DNA of 64,000 nt. Origin: Rhodopseudomonas telluris (GTDB lineage Bacteria; Pseudomonadota; Alphaproteobacteria; Rhizobiales; Xanthobacteraceae). The notes under the pieces were generated by a model, which saw only the letters and a list, made by a program, of their open reading frames with translations, made no database searches and was not told where the DNA came from. Positions within the stretch are counted from its first letter, which is position 1; every line of letters begins with the position of its first letter. Both the position numbers and the translations under genes were made by a program. Location of the stretch: contig NZ_JBHLWM010000001.1 of the NCBI RefSeq assembly GCF_042432815.1, forward strand, positions 62,001-126,000, read 5' to 3'. This document shows, piece by piece, positions 8,165-17,927 of this stretch.

Positions 8165-9624
8165 CGCGTCCGTGCGATCGCCAGCATCGCGTCGATATCG
8201 AGATGCGCTTCGAGATGATCGGCCAGCGCGTCGAGCGCGCTCTCTATCTGTGAGTCGTAAGCGAGTTGCGACGCGATGCCGAGGCCGGCGAGCCAGGCCT
8301 TGCGAAACGCGTCGCCCGTGAACAGCCCGTGCAGATAGGTGCCTTGCACGCGGCCATCAGCCGAGATCGCGCCGTCGGGCCTGCCGGCGATGGTGACGAC
8401 GGGACGGGCGCAGTCGGCGCCGGCGGTGCGGCCGAGGTGGATCTCGTAGCCTTCGACCGGCGCGCCGGTGGCGCTGTGAGTGCCGCTCACCAGCGTGGTC
8501 GATTTGTCGCCCTGCATGATCGTCGTGATGTCAAGGAATCCGAGGCCATCGACCGTGCCGGGCGCGCCGTCGACGCCGTCGGGGTCGGCGATCGTGCGGC
8601 CGAGCATCTGATAGCCGCCGCACAGCCCGAGCAGATGTCCGCCCCGGCGGACATGCGCGGCGATATCGATGTCCCAGCCCTGCGCGCGCAGGAAGGCGAG
8701 ATCGCCCAGCGTCGATTTGCTGCCCGGGATGATCACCACGTCGGCCTCCGCCGGGATAGGCGAACCGGGCGGCACGAACACCAGCTTCACGCCGGGCTCG
8801 AGGCCGAGCGGATCGAGGTCGTCGAAATTGGCGATGCGCGCCAGCATCGGTACGGCGATGATGCGCTTGGCTTCCGAGGCACGGGCGCGATCGAGATCGA
8901 CGGCATCTTCGGCTGGTAGCAGTGCGGCCGACGGCAGCCACGGCACCACGCCGAGCGAAGGCCAACCGGTCAGCTCGGTGATGGCGACGAGGCCGTTGTC
9001 GAACAGGCTGACGTCGCCGCGGAATTTGTTGATCAGATAGCCGCGCACCAGCGCGCGCTCGCTATCGTCGAGCACCAGATGCGTGCCGGCGAGGCTGGCG
9101 ATCACGCCGCCGCGTTCGATGTCGCCGGCGATCACCACCGGCACATTGGCGGCCTGCGCGAAGCCCATATTGGCGATGTCGCCGGCGCGCAGATTGATCT
9201 CGGCCGGCGAGCCGGCGCCTTCGATCAGCACGATGTCGGCGTCACGCGCCAGCCGCGCGAAGCTGTCGAGCACGTGCGGCAGCAGCGCCGCCTTCTTGTC
9301 CAAGAAATTTTTCGCGCCGAGCCGTCCGAAGCGCTGGCCCTGCACGATCACCTGCGCGCCGGTGTCGGTCTCGGGCTTCAGCAGCACCGGGTTCATATGC
9401 ACGGTCGGCGAGCGTCGTGCGGCGCGTGCCTGCACCGCCTGCGCCCGCCCGATCTCGCCGCCGTCGACGGTGACGGCGGCGTTGTTCGACATGTTCTGCG
9501 GCTTGAACGGCGCCACGCGCAGCCCCCGCCGCACCAGCACCCGGCACAACCCCGCCACCAGCGTCGACTTGCCGGCATTGGAGCAGGTGCCCTGGATCAT
9601 CAGCGCGGGGGTGGGGGTGGTCAT
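8137..9624 (-). CDS. cobQ: Cobyric acid synthase (CobQ)
   Basis: CobQ uses glutamine and ATP to amidate four carboxyl groups of adenosylcobyrinic acid a,c-diamide. The 495-residue protein has the dethiobiotin-synthetase-like P-loop (MIQGTCSNAGKSTLVAGL), KPQNMSNNAAVT, and a C-terminal glutamine amidotransferase domain with nucleophile-elbow cysteine in LLGLCGGYQMLG and the later histidine region YLHGLF. It is the last gene of the minus-strand cobalamin run. A 150-base palindromic repeat separates it from cobO, and its 3' end overlaps cobD tail to tail. Confidence 0.95.
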   Translation of the reverse strand: MTTPTPALMIQGTCSNAGKSTLVAGLCRVLVRRGLRVAPFKPQNMSNNAAVTVDGGEIGRAQAVQARAARRSPTVHMNPVLLKPETDTGAQVIVQGQRFGRLGAKNFLDKKAALLPHVLDSFARLARDADIVLIEGAGSPAEINLRAGDIANMGFAQAANVPVVIAGDIERGGVIASLAGTHLVLDDSERALVRGYLINKFRGDVSLFDNGLVAITELTGWPSLGVVPWLPSAALLPAEDAVDLDRARASEAKRIIAVPMLARIANFDDLDPLGLEPGVKLVFVPPGSPIPAEADVVIIPGSKSTLGDLAFLRAQGWDIDIAAHVRRGGHLLGLCGGYQMLGRTIADPDGVDGAPGTVDGLGFLDITTIMQGDKSTTLVSGTHSATGAPVEGYEIHLGRTAGADCARPVVTIAGRPDGAISADGRVQGTYLHGLFTGDAFRKAWLAGLGIASQLAYDSQIESALDALADHLEAHLDIDAMLAIARTRHSTNASAA

Positions 9625-9684
9625 TGCAAGATTCGCCCGTGCAGCGTTCGCGTAAGCGGCGGTGCGCCTGGCCGCGCACGAAGA

Positions 9685-9834
9685 TCACCCTCCCCTGGAG
9701 GGGGAGGGTCGCTCGCGCAGCGAGCGGGGTGGGGTGGCGAAGAGTTCATCCGCCGTGCGCGCGGCTCACCCCACCCCGCCGGGCACCGCGCTTCGCGCGC
9801 TACCCGCCGACCCTCCCCCTCCAGGGGAGGGTGA
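9685..9834. repeat. Long palindromic intergenic repeat (CCCTCCCC family)
   Basis: The outer 27 bases at each end are perfect inverted copies (left arm TCACCCTCCCCTGGAGGGGG..., right arm its complement ending GGGAGGGTGA), each arm itself a small palindrome. An inner GTGGGGTGG/CCACCCC pair adds a second stem. It fills the cobO-cobQ gap, so it is transcribed within the operon and could fold into a long hairpin. Confidence 0.85.
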
Positions 9835-9871
9835 CGCGAGCACCCCGGAATGACGAACGCTAAGGCAGACA

Positions 9872-10498
9872 TCAAAACTCCACGCCCTTCTGCGCTTTCA
9901 CGCCGCTGCGGAATGGGTGTTTCACCAGGGTCATCTCCGTCACCAGATCGGCGATCTCGATCAGGGCCGGGTTGGCGTTGCGGCCGGTGATGACGACGTG
10001 TTTGTCGGCCGGCTTTTCGTCGAGCAGGAAGGCGATCACTTCGGGCATCGGCAGATAGTCGTAGCGCAGCACGATGTTGAGTTCGTCGAGCAGCACCATG
10101 CGATGGCGGTCGTCGCGGATCAATTCCTTGGCGCGTTCCCAGCCGGCGCGGGCGGCGGCGATGTCGCGTTCGCGGTCCTGGGTTTCCCAGGTGAAGCCTT
10201 CGCCCATGATGTGCAGCGTCACCAGCTCGGGAAACTTCGCCAGCAGCTTGGCCTCGCCGGTGTTCCACTTCTCCGACTTGGTGAACTGCACCACCGCGAC
10301 CGGCATGTCGTGGCCGATGTGGCGGAACACCATGCCGAGCGCCGCCGAGGTCTTGCCCTTGCCGGTGCCGGTGTGGACGATGAGCAGGCCCTTGTCGTCC
10401 GACATGCCCTCGAGCTTCTTGTTGTGCGCGGCCTTGCGCTTCTTCGCCTTCTCGGCGTGGCGGGCGTTGTCGTCGCGCTCGGGGGCGGCGTCGGTCAT
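9872..10498 (-). CDS. cobO: Cob(I)yrinic acid a,c-diamide adenosyltransferase (CobO)
   Basis: CobO transfers the adenosyl group of ATP to the reduced cobalt of cobyrinic acid a,c-diamide. The 208-residue protein has a charged N-terminal extension rich in Lys/Arg, then P-loop VHTGTGKGKTSAALG, QFTKSEKWNTGE, the WERAKELI segment, Walker B-like VLLDELNIVLRYDYLP and VVITGRNANP, all typical of the CobA/CobO family. The ATG at 10498 overlaps the cobN stop codon, so the pair is translationally coupled. A palindromic repeat lies just downstream, ahead of cobQ. Confidence 0.95.
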   Translation of the reverse strand: MTDAAPERDDNARHAEKAKKRKAAHNKKLEGMSDDKGLLIVHTGTGKGKTSAALGMVFRHIGHDMPVAVVQFTKSEKWNTGEAKLLAKFPELVTLHIMGEGFTWETQDRERDIAAARAGWERAKELIRDDRHRMVLLDELNIVLRYDYLPMPEVIAFLLDEKPADKHVVITGRNANPALIEIADLVTEMTLVKHPFRSGVKAQKGVEF

Positions 10499-13400
10499 GC
10501 GGGTTCCTTGGTCATGAGTTCGGCGAGCAAATCGGGCGCGCGGTTGGAGCGCGGCGTCCACAGCCCGCGACGGATCGCTTCGGCGAAGCGCTCGGCGATG
10601 TCGCGCAGCGCCGCCGGATTGGCGTCGCGCAGAAAGTCGCGCACCGTCTCGTCCTCGAGATAGGCGGCGAACAGCTGATCGAAGTGATGTGGCGCGACCG
10701 CATCGGTCGAGGCGGCGAAGCCGAACAGATAGTCGACCGTGGCGGCGATCTCGAACGCCCCCTTGTAGCCGTGGCGCATCACGCCCGCGATCCATTTCGG
10801 ATTGGCGGCGCGGCCGCGCACCACGCGGGAGATCTCGTGCGCCAGCGTGCGCGGCAGCGGCGCCTCGGGGCGCGAGGTGTCGACATGGGCGATGCGCGGC
10901 GCTTGCCCGCGCAACATCTCGACCGTCGCGGCGAGGCCGCCGATGAACTGATAGTAATCGTCGGAGTCCAGAATATCGTGCTCGCGATTGTCCTGCGCCT
11001 GCGCGACGAGCTGCGTGGTCTGCAGCCGCGCCGCGAAACCATCGCGCGCCTCCGTGCCGTCGCGACCGGAGCCGTAGGCGTAGCCGCCCCACGCCAGATA
11101 AGCGTCGGCGAGGTCGCTACGCGTCTGCCAAGCGCCTTCGTCGATCAGCGCCTGCAAGCCTGCCCCATAGGCGCCGGGCTTGGCGCCGAACACCCGATCG
11201 GCGGCCTGCTGCTGCGCGCGGTCGGGAGCGACGCCCGCGCGCGTGAGTTCGGCGGCGCGGGCGCGGACATGCGCGGCGATCGGATTGGCGTCGTCCGGCT
11301 CGTCGAGCGCCGCGATCGCGGCGATTGCGCTGGCGATCAGATCCATCTGGGTCGGAAAGGCGTCGCGGAACAGACCGGAGACGCGGAAGGTGACGTCGAC
11401 GCGCGGCCGCTTCAGGTCGGATAGCGGCACGATCGCGAAGCCGGTGACGCGGCCGGTGGCGTCCTCCCAGGTCGGGCGCGCGCCGATCAGCGCCAGCGCC
11501 TGCGCGACGTCGTCGCCGCCGGTGCGCATGTTGGCGGTGCCCCACGCCGACAGCGCGATCGAGCGCGGCCACTCGCCGGCCTCCTGCCAATAGCCCTCGA
11601 CCAGCCGCTCGGCCGCCAGCGCACCGATCCGCCACGCCGAGGGCGTTGGCACCGCGCGGACATCGACCGCGAAGAAATTGCGGCCGGTCGGGAGGACATC
11701 CGGCCGCCCGCGCGTCGGCGCGCCGGACGGACCGGGCCGCACGAAGCGACCGCCGAGGCCGCGGAGCAGCGCGGCGCGCTCGGCATCGCCGGAGGCGTCG
11801 ATCGCCGGGCGCAGCGTGGCAGCGATCCAGTCGAGCACCGGCTGGGCGTGCGGCCACGATGCCTCTTCACCCGGCACCGATGGCGTCGGTGCCACCCTCT
11901 CCCACACGGGGAGAGGGCTGGGGGTTGCTCGTGGAAGAGCCGAGACCAAACGAGATGCAAGGAACTCGATGCGTTCGACGGTGTCGCCATTGGTGCGCCA
12001 TGGCCGGTCACTCAGCGTGGCCAGGAGCGTCGGATGGGGGCCGACGTAGTCCGCCGCAAGGTCGCGCGTCAGCGGATCGAACGCGCCGCCGTTTGCGTCG
12101 GTGAGTCCAAGGTCCAGCGCCAGCGCGCGGTGCAGCGAGGCGTCCTGTGGTTTCAGATCGGACCGCGGCAGCCGGGCGATGGAAACTAACAGCTCGTCGC
12201 GCTGCGCGGGAAGCGGCGTGCGGCCGAAGATGTGCAGGCCGTCGCGGATCTGCATTTCCTTGAGGTCGCACAGATGCGCATCGATGGCGCGCAAGGCATC
12301 CAGCGTCGGCGTGTCGCGATCGATCGCCACATCCGCGTCGAGCCGGGTGGCGCGGGCCAGCGACAGGATGTCGTCGGCGATGGCGTCGGCGCGTTTCGGA
12401 TCGAGATCGGCGGCGAGGGCGTATTCGTCGACCAGGCCTTCCAGCCGCGCCATCTCGTCGTGCAGTTCGGCGCGGGTCAGCGGCGGCGTCAGATGATCGA
12501 CGATCACCGCGGCGGTGCGGCGCTTGGCCTGGATGCCTTCGCCGGGATCGTTGACGATGAACGGATAGAGATGCGGCAGCGGGCCGAGCAGCGCGCTCGG
12601 AAAACAGTCGCGCGACAGCCCGGCGCTCTTGCCCGGCAGCCATTCGAGATTGCCGTGCTTGCCGAGATGGATCACCGCATGGGCGTCGAACGCGCGGCGC
12701 AGCCACAGATAGAACGCGAGATAATGATGCGGCGGCGGCAGGTCAGGATCGTGGAAGCTGGATTTCAGATCGATGGCGTAGCCACGCGCCGGCTGCACGC
12801 CGACCAGGATGGCGCCGAAGCGGTGCAGCGCTAATCGAAAGCTGCCGTCCACGATATACGGATCGGCTTCGGGCCGGCCCCAGCGGGTCTCGACGGCGCG
12901 GCGTACGGCCTGCGGCAGCGTCGCGAACGCGGCCTTGTAGTCGGCGACCGGCCAGCTCACGCCACCGCTGCGTTGTTCGCGCGCCGCGAGTTCGTTGGTC
13001 GGGCCGCTTTGCAGCGTCTGCATCAGTTCGGCGGTGTCGGCCGGCAGCGCGCCGGTGTCGTAGCCTTCTTCGCGTAGCGCGTAGAGCAGATCGTGCAGCG
13101 ACTGCGGGGTATCGAGCCCGACGCCGTTGCCGAGCCGGCCGTCGCGGTTCGGGTAGTTGGCCAGCACGATGCCGACGCGCCGCTTGCGCAGCGGCAGCCG
13201 GCGCAGCCGCACCCAGGCCTTGGCGAGATCGGCGGCGGCGTCGATCCGGTCGTCGAGCGGCTGATACACGGTCGGCGCGTAGTTGGCGTCGTCGCCGCCG
13301 CGCTGCTTGAACGCGACCGCGCCGGCGAAGATACGGCCGTCGACCTCCGGCAGCACCACATGCATCGCCAGATCGCGCGGGTTGAGGCCGCGGCTGGATT

Positions 13401-14271
13401 GCTCCCAGCTGTCGCGGCTGACGCCGGCCTGGGCGATCTGCAGGATCGGGCAATCCGCCGAGGCGAGGATGCCGGAATCGTCGGCCGCGGTCGCGGTGGC
13501 GAAGGCGGTGGCGTTGATGATCACGTCCGGCGGATCGGCGGCGAGCGCGCTGTTCAGGAACGCGATCGAGCGCGCGTCCTTGAGGCTGGTGACGTAGAGG
13601 CACGACGCGTCGAGCCCGCGCGCCTCCAGCGCCGCGCGCATCGCATCGATTGCGGCGGTGTCGCCGCTCGCGACCAGCGCCCGGTAGAAGATGATCAGCG
13701 CCCGGCTGCGTTTCGCGGCGAGCGGCTCGTCGGGCCAGTAGCCGGCCGCCGGCATCGGCCGCGGCGGCGGCGGCGGGTCGTCGCGCAGGATCATCCAGGC
13801 GGCGTAGCGCAGCGCCAGCCGCAGATTGTCGACGCCGCCTTCGGTGCAGTAGCGCCACAGCGCGTGGGCATCGTCGAGATCGGCATTGCCGCGCGCCGCG
13901 AGGTGGGCGTTCCAGTGCAGTTCGCCCGGGATGCAGACGAACAGCGCGCCGCGCGCGAACGCATCGCGGCGCAGGCTCTCGACGCCGTGCGGCCAGTAGG
14001 CCTCGCCGCCGAGCATGCGCAGGATCACGATCTTGGCCTTGGCGAGCGTGCGCTCGACATAGAGATCGACCGACGCCGGATGGCCGAGCGCCAGCAGATT
14101 GGTCAGGCGCAGGCTCGGGAAGTCATCGGGGAGTTCGGCGCGCGCCGCCGCGAATGCCGCGAGGTCGGTGTCGGCCGCCGACAGCACCACGATCTCGGCC
14201 GGCGCCTGCCCCAGATCGCGGGCAACGTCGCCGTCGTCGATGCTGGCGCTGGCGTCGAGCTTCAGGTGCAT
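10495..14271 (-). CDS. cobN: Cobaltochelatase large subunit (CobN)
   Basis: CobN is the large subunit of the ATP-dependent aerobic cobaltochelatase that inserts Co2+ into hydrogenobyrinic acid a,c-diamide together with CobS and CobT-type subunits, which are not in this window. The 1258-residue length is normal. Motifs include ILRMLGGEAYWPHGVE, VLANYPNRDGRLGNGVGLDTP, HLGKHGNLEWLPGKSAGLS and AVDVRAVPTPSAW. I start at ATG 14271 rather than GTG 14280. Around residues 779-803 the stretch PSPLPVWERVAPTPS is encoded by a palindromic repeat read through in frame (see the repeat entry). Confidence 0.95.
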   Translation of the reverse strand: MHLKLDASASIDDGDVARDLGQAPAEIVVLSAADTDLAAFAAARAELPDDFPSLRLTNLLALGHPASVDLYVERTLAKAKIVILRMLGGEAYWPHGVESLRRDAFARGALFVCIPGELHWNAHLAARGNADLDDAHALWRYCTEGGVDNLRLALRYAAWMILRDDPPPPPRPMPAAGYWPDEPLAAKRSRALIIFYRALVASGDTAAIDAMRAALEARGLDASCLYVTSLKDARSIAFLNSALAADPPDVIINATAFATATAADDSGILASADCPILQIAQAGVSRDSWEQSSRGLNPRDLAMHVVLPEVDGRIFAGAVAFKQRGGDDANYAPTVYQPLDDRIDAAADLAKAWVRLRRLPLRKRRVGIVLANYPNRDGRLGNGVGLDTPQSLHDLLYALREEGYDTGALPADTAELMQTLQSGPTNELAAREQRSGGVSWPVADYKAAFATLPQAVRRAVETRWGRPEADPYIVDGSFRLALHRFGAILVGVQPARGYAIDLKSSFHDPDLPPPHHYLAFYLWLRRAFDAHAVIHLGKHGNLEWLPGKSAGLSRDCFPSALLGPLPHLYPFIVNDPGEGIQAKRRTAAVIVDHLTPPLTRAELHDEMARLEGLVDEYALAADLDPKRADAIADDILSLARATRLDADVAIDRDTPTLDALRAIDAHLCDLKEMQIRDGLHIFGRTPLPAQRDELLVSIARLPRSDLKPQDASLHRALALDLGLTDANGGAFDPLTRDLAADYVGPHPTLLATLSDRPWRTNGDTVERIEFLASRLVSALPRATPSPLPVWERVAPTPSVPGEEASWPHAQPVLDWIAATLRPAIDASGDAERAALLRGLGGRFVRPGPSGAPTRGRPDVLPTGRNFFAVDVRAVPTPSAWRIGALAAERLVEGYWQEAGEWPRSIALSAWGTANMRTGGDDVAQALALIGARPTWEDATGRVTGFAIVPLSDLKRPRVDVTFRVSGLFRDAFPTQMDLIASAIAAIAALDEPDDANPIAAHVRARAAELTRAGVAPDRAQQQAADRVFGAKPGAYGAGLQALIDEGAWQTRSDLADAYLAWGGYAYGSGRDGTEARDGFAARLQTTQLVAQAQDNREHDILDSDDYYQFIGGLAATVEMLRGQAPRIAHVDTSRPEAPLPRTLAHEISRVVRGRAANPKWIAGVMRHGYKGAFEIAATVDYLFGFAASTDAVAPHHFDQLFAAYLEDETVRDFLRDANPAALRDIAERFAEAIRRGLWTPRSNRAPDLLAELMTKEPA
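11892..11925. repeat. Palindromic repeat inside the cobN reading frame
   Basis: CCACCCTCTCCCACACGGGG followed by AGAGGGCTGGGGGT forms the stem CCCTCTCCC/GGGGAGAGGG. The same core (CCTCTCCCGC...GCGGGAGAGG) appears at 22474-22605 outside genes. On the coding strand it adds the low-complexity stretch PSPLPVWERVAPTPS to CobN without a frameshift, in a region between conserved blocks. Confidence 0.75.
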
Positions 14272-14304
14272 GGGATGCACCTCGTCGCTTCAACGCATAC
14301 CAGC

Positions 14305-14413
14305 GTCATCCTGAGGCGCGCGCACGCAAGTGCGCGCCTCGAAGGATGGCCGCGTGTCCGTGCCCCCGCCATCCTTCGAGGCACGCCGAAGTCGGCGTGC
14401 ACCTCAGGATGAC
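14305..14413. repeat. Palindromic intergenic repeat (GTCATCCTGAGG family)
   Basis: The element begins GTCATCCTGAGGCGCGC and ends with the complement GCACCTCAGGATGAC. Internal arms GCCTCGAAGGATGGC and GCCATCCTTCGAGGC form a second stem. It occupies the cobW-cobN gap and so lies inside the transcript of the minus-strand cobalamin operon. Confidence 0.85.
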
Positions 14414-14436
14414 GAACGCGAGGACTTATCATCGTG

Positions 14437-15444
<1,008 letters not shown>

Positions 15445-15445
15445 G

Positions 15446-15973
15446 TTAGTTCTCCTGCTTCAGCCACAGCGGCAGGCCGGCTGCGACGAACACGACTTGG
15501 GGGACGGTGGCGGCGACGATCTGGTTGAGGCGGCCCTGCGCGTCGCGGAAGGCGCGGCCGAGCGGCGTCTCCGGCACCAGGCCGAGGCCGACCTCGTTGG
15601 ACACCATCACGATCGGCGCGGTGGCGACACCGAGATAGCGGGTCAGCCGCTTGGCCTCGACCTCGGGATCGCGGCCGGCCTCCATCAGGTTGAACAGCCA
15701 CAGTGTCAGGCAGTCGACCAACACGGCGCGGCCGCGGCCGGCCTCGCGGGTCAGCGCATCGACCAGCGCGAGCGGCTCCTCGACGGTGGTCCAGCCGGAA
15801 AAGCCGCGGCGATTGCGGTGATGCGCGATGCGCTCGGCCATCTCGTCGTCGCTGCGCGTTGCGGTGGCGAGATAGATCTTGGTGAGGCCGCTGCCGGCGA
15901 CCAGCTTCTCGCCGAACACCGACTTGCCGGAGCGGGCACCGCCGAGCACCAGCGTGGAGACGAGCGCGGTCAT
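15446..15973 (-). CDS. cobP: Adenosylcobinamide kinase / adenosylcobinamide-phosphate guanylyltransferase (CobP/CobU)
   Basis: CobP phosphorylates adenosylcobinamide and then transfers GMP to make adenosyl-GDP-cobinamide. The 175-residue protein carries P-loop LVLGGARSGKSVFGEKL, the guanylyl-accepting histidine region IAHHRNRRG, VLVDCLTLWL, and VSNEVGLGLVPETPLGR, all standard for the family. The ATG at 15973 overlaps the end of the DUF1636 gene by ATGA and its own stop is one base from cobW, so three genes are tightly coupled. Confidence 0.95.
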   Translation of the reverse strand: MTALVSTLVLGGARSGKSVFGEKLVAGSGLTKIYLATATRSDDEMAERIAHHRNRRGFSGWTTVEEPLALVDALTREAGRGRAVLVDCLTLWLFNLMEAGRDPEVEAKRLTRYLGVATAPIVMVSNEVGLGLVPETPLGRAFRDAQGRLNQIVAATVPQVVFVAAGLPLWLKQEN

Positions 15974-16419
15974 GTCGGCGCGCGTCCGTCGTCGGGCGAC
16001 CAGCCGAGCGGCGGCAGCCGGCTCACCATGCCCTTGCGCAGCACCTCGGCGCGCTGCCGCCACGGCACCAGGCCGTAAGGGCTGTCACGATAGGATGCCG
16101 CGAACGACGCGATGGCTTCGGCGGCCGTCTCGGGGACGAGATCGCCGAACACGAAATTGTAGCCGTCCGCGCTCGACACCGCGACGGTGGTGGGGCGCTT
16201 GCACACGCTGAGGCATTGCACCGGGCGCACGCGGACGTCGGCGGCGTCGCCGAGCGCGGCGCGCATCGCGTCCAGCATCGGCGTGCCGGCGTTGGCGCCG
16301 TCGGCGGATTTGCAGGAGACGCAGACGCTGATCACCACAGGTCCGGTCGGCCGCGGTGTTCCGTCGGCATTGCCGGCAACAGCCGTGATGATGGGTTGGT
16401 CGGTGGGGCGGCTCACCAT
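15970..16419 (-). CDS. DUF1636 family protein, probable thioredoxin-like [2Fe-2S] protein of the cobalamin operon
   Basis: The protein of 149 residues has four well-placed cysteines, two in VCVSCKS and two in QCLSVCKRPT, the pattern of a thioredoxin-fold [2Fe-2S] ferredoxin. DUF1636 proteins recur in alphaproteobacterial cobalamin operons without a settled biochemical role; electron delivery during corrin synthesis is a guess. I chose ATG 16419, but the frame stays open to 16548, and an upstream GTG near 16500 is possible. It is the first gene behind the second cobalamin riboswitch and overlaps cobP by ATGA. Confidence 0.8.
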   Translation of the reverse strand: MVSRPTDQPIITAVAGNADGTPRPTGPVVISVCVSCKSADGANAGTPMLDAMRAALGDAADVRVRPVQCLSVCKRPTTVAVSSADGYNFVFGDLVPETAAEAIASFAASYRDSPYGLVPWRQRAEVLRKGMVSRLPPLGWSPDDGRAPT

Positions 16420-16557
16420 GCCCTCGCTCGCGGCTGCGCCGTCGGCGCCTGACAGCTTCGAGCTTTGTCGGACCGCGCGAGGTGACGAAGGATGCGTCAC
16501 CGTGCTGCTTTCCGTCCGGTGCACCCCGCCCCGACGCCTCCAAAGCACTGTTCGCGA

Positions 16558-16752
16558 TGGCAGGTCTCCTGGCTCGCGAGTCGCTGCCCTGTCGCCGCCT
16601 TCCCAGGCTCCTGTCGTCAGGAGTGTCCCAGTGGCAGAGGCGCGGGCTCGTCGCTTACAGTTGCGGGGGCAGCACCGGGATTGAGCCGACCAACGTCGCT
16701 CGCACCGGATTCCCTTTTCACCTTCCTTGCGGAAGGACCATCATCGGTCACG
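16558..16752 (-). promoter_or_regulatory. Cobalamin riboswitch (minus strand)
   Basis: Read on the minus strand, the aptamer starts near GGTGAAAAGGGAATCCGGTG (around 16725), continues through the GTCCCCGCAACTG-like core and the CACTGG element near 16630, and ends with the B12 box GAGCCAGGAGACCTGCC near 16563. It sits about 140 bases before the DUF1636 start and should govern DUF1636-cobP-cobW-cobN-cobO-cobQ. No U-run terminator is obvious after the B12 box. Confidence 0.92.
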
Positions 16753-16853
16753 GTATCTGCGGCCACCGCCGGGGTCAACCGCGCGGAAGGTGGTGTTGAC
16801 GTACGCGCCGACTTCCGCCACTTGCGCAGGTTCACGATACACAGAGGCCGACC

Positions 16854-17909
16854 ATGCCGACAGACACTCTCGTTGCCTGGCAGCCGCCGACGATCGCGCC
16901 GGTGGACCGCGCGACCGAAACCGCGCTGCGCGCGCGAATCGACGGCAAGGCCAAGCCGCCGGGCTCGCTCGGCCGCATCGAGGACCTGGCGGTCGCGCTC
17001 GGCGCGATACGGCATCCGGCGGAGCCGCGGTGCGACAATGCAGTGCTGATGGTGTTCGCCGGCGACCATGGCCTCACTGCCGAGGGCGTGTCGCAATATC
17101 CCTCCGCCGTTACGGTGGCGATGGTGATGACCTATCTGGCCGGCAAGGCTTGCGCCAACGCGTTCGCGGCCGGCAGTCATGTCGACGTCCGGGTGATCGA
17201 CGCCGGCGTCGCCGCCGAACTGCCGAATCATCCCGACCTGATCGACGCCAAGGTGCGGATGGGCACCGGCAACGCCGCGCGCGAGCCGGCGATGACGCCG
17301 GACGAGGCGGCGCTGGCGCTGAATCGCGGTGCCGAGCTGGCGATCGCGGAGATCAAGGCCGGCGCCGAGATCATCGCGCTCGGCGAGATGGGGATCGGCA
17401 ACACCGCGTCGTCGTCGCTGCTGCTGCACCGCCTGGGGCCGGCGCCGCTCGATGCCTGTATCGGCGTCGGCGCCGGGCAGGACGCGCCCGGCATGGCGAA
17501 GAAGCGGGCCGCGATCGAGATGGCGGCCGCGCGCAGCGCGGCGACCGCGCCGTTCGAGGTGCTGTGCGAATTCGGCGGTCTGGAAATCGCCATGATGGCG
17601 GGCGCCATCCTCGGCGCGGCATCGCAGCGCCGGCCGGTGATCGTCGATGGCTTCATCGCCACCGCGGCCGCGCTGCTCGCGGTGCGGCTGGCGCCGGCGG
17701 CGCGCGGCTACTGCGTGTTCGCGCATCGCTCCGCCGAGCGCGGCCACGATCTCGCGCTTCAGGCGCTCGAAGCCAGGCCCCTGCTGGATCTCGAGCTGCG
17801 GCTCGGCGAAGGCACCGGCGCGATCCTCGCGATCCCGCTGCTGCGCGCTGCGGCGCGGCTGATGACCGATGTGGCGGACCTGTCCGATGTCCTGGCGGGC
17901 AAACTGTAA
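16854..17909 (+). CDS. cobT: Nicotinate-nucleotide-dimethylbenzimidazole phosphoribosyltransferase (CobT)
   Basis: CobT makes alpha-ribazole phosphate, the activated lower ligand, from 5,6-dimethylbenzimidazole and nicotinate mononucleotide. The 351-residue sequence shows KAKPPGSLGRIEDLA, VFAGDHGLTAEGVSQYPS, the IALGEMGIGNTASSS phosphate loop and FGGLEIAMMAGAILGAA, with the catalytic glutamate region EGTGAI near residue 317. It is transcribed away from the second riboswitch and has no riboswitch of its own that I can see. bluB, which supplies its substrate, follows after 18 bases. Confidence 0.95.
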   Translation: MPTDTLVAWQPPTIAPVDRATETALRARIDGKAKPPGSLGRIEDLAVALGAIRHPAEPRCDNAVLMVFAGDHGLTAEGVSQYPSAVTVAMVMTYLAGKACANAFAAGSHVDVRVIDAGVAAELPNHPDLIDAKVRMGTGNAAREPAMTPDEAALALNRGAELAIAEIKAGAEIIALGEMGIGNTASSSLLLHRLGPAPLDACIGVGAGQDAPGMAKKRAAIEMAAARSAATAPFEVLCEFGGLEIAMMAGAILGAASQRRPVIVDGFIATAAALLAVRLAPAARGYCVFAHRSAERGHDLALQALEARPLLDLELRLGEGTGAILAIPLLRAAARLMTDVADLSDVLAGKL

Positions 17910-17927
17910 GGCGATCAGGAGAGCAGC

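Noticed and set aside
9685..9834. CRISPR array or intrinsic terminator at the long GC-rich repeat
   Set aside because: There is a single inverted pair with no spaced direct repeats, and no T-run follows either arm.
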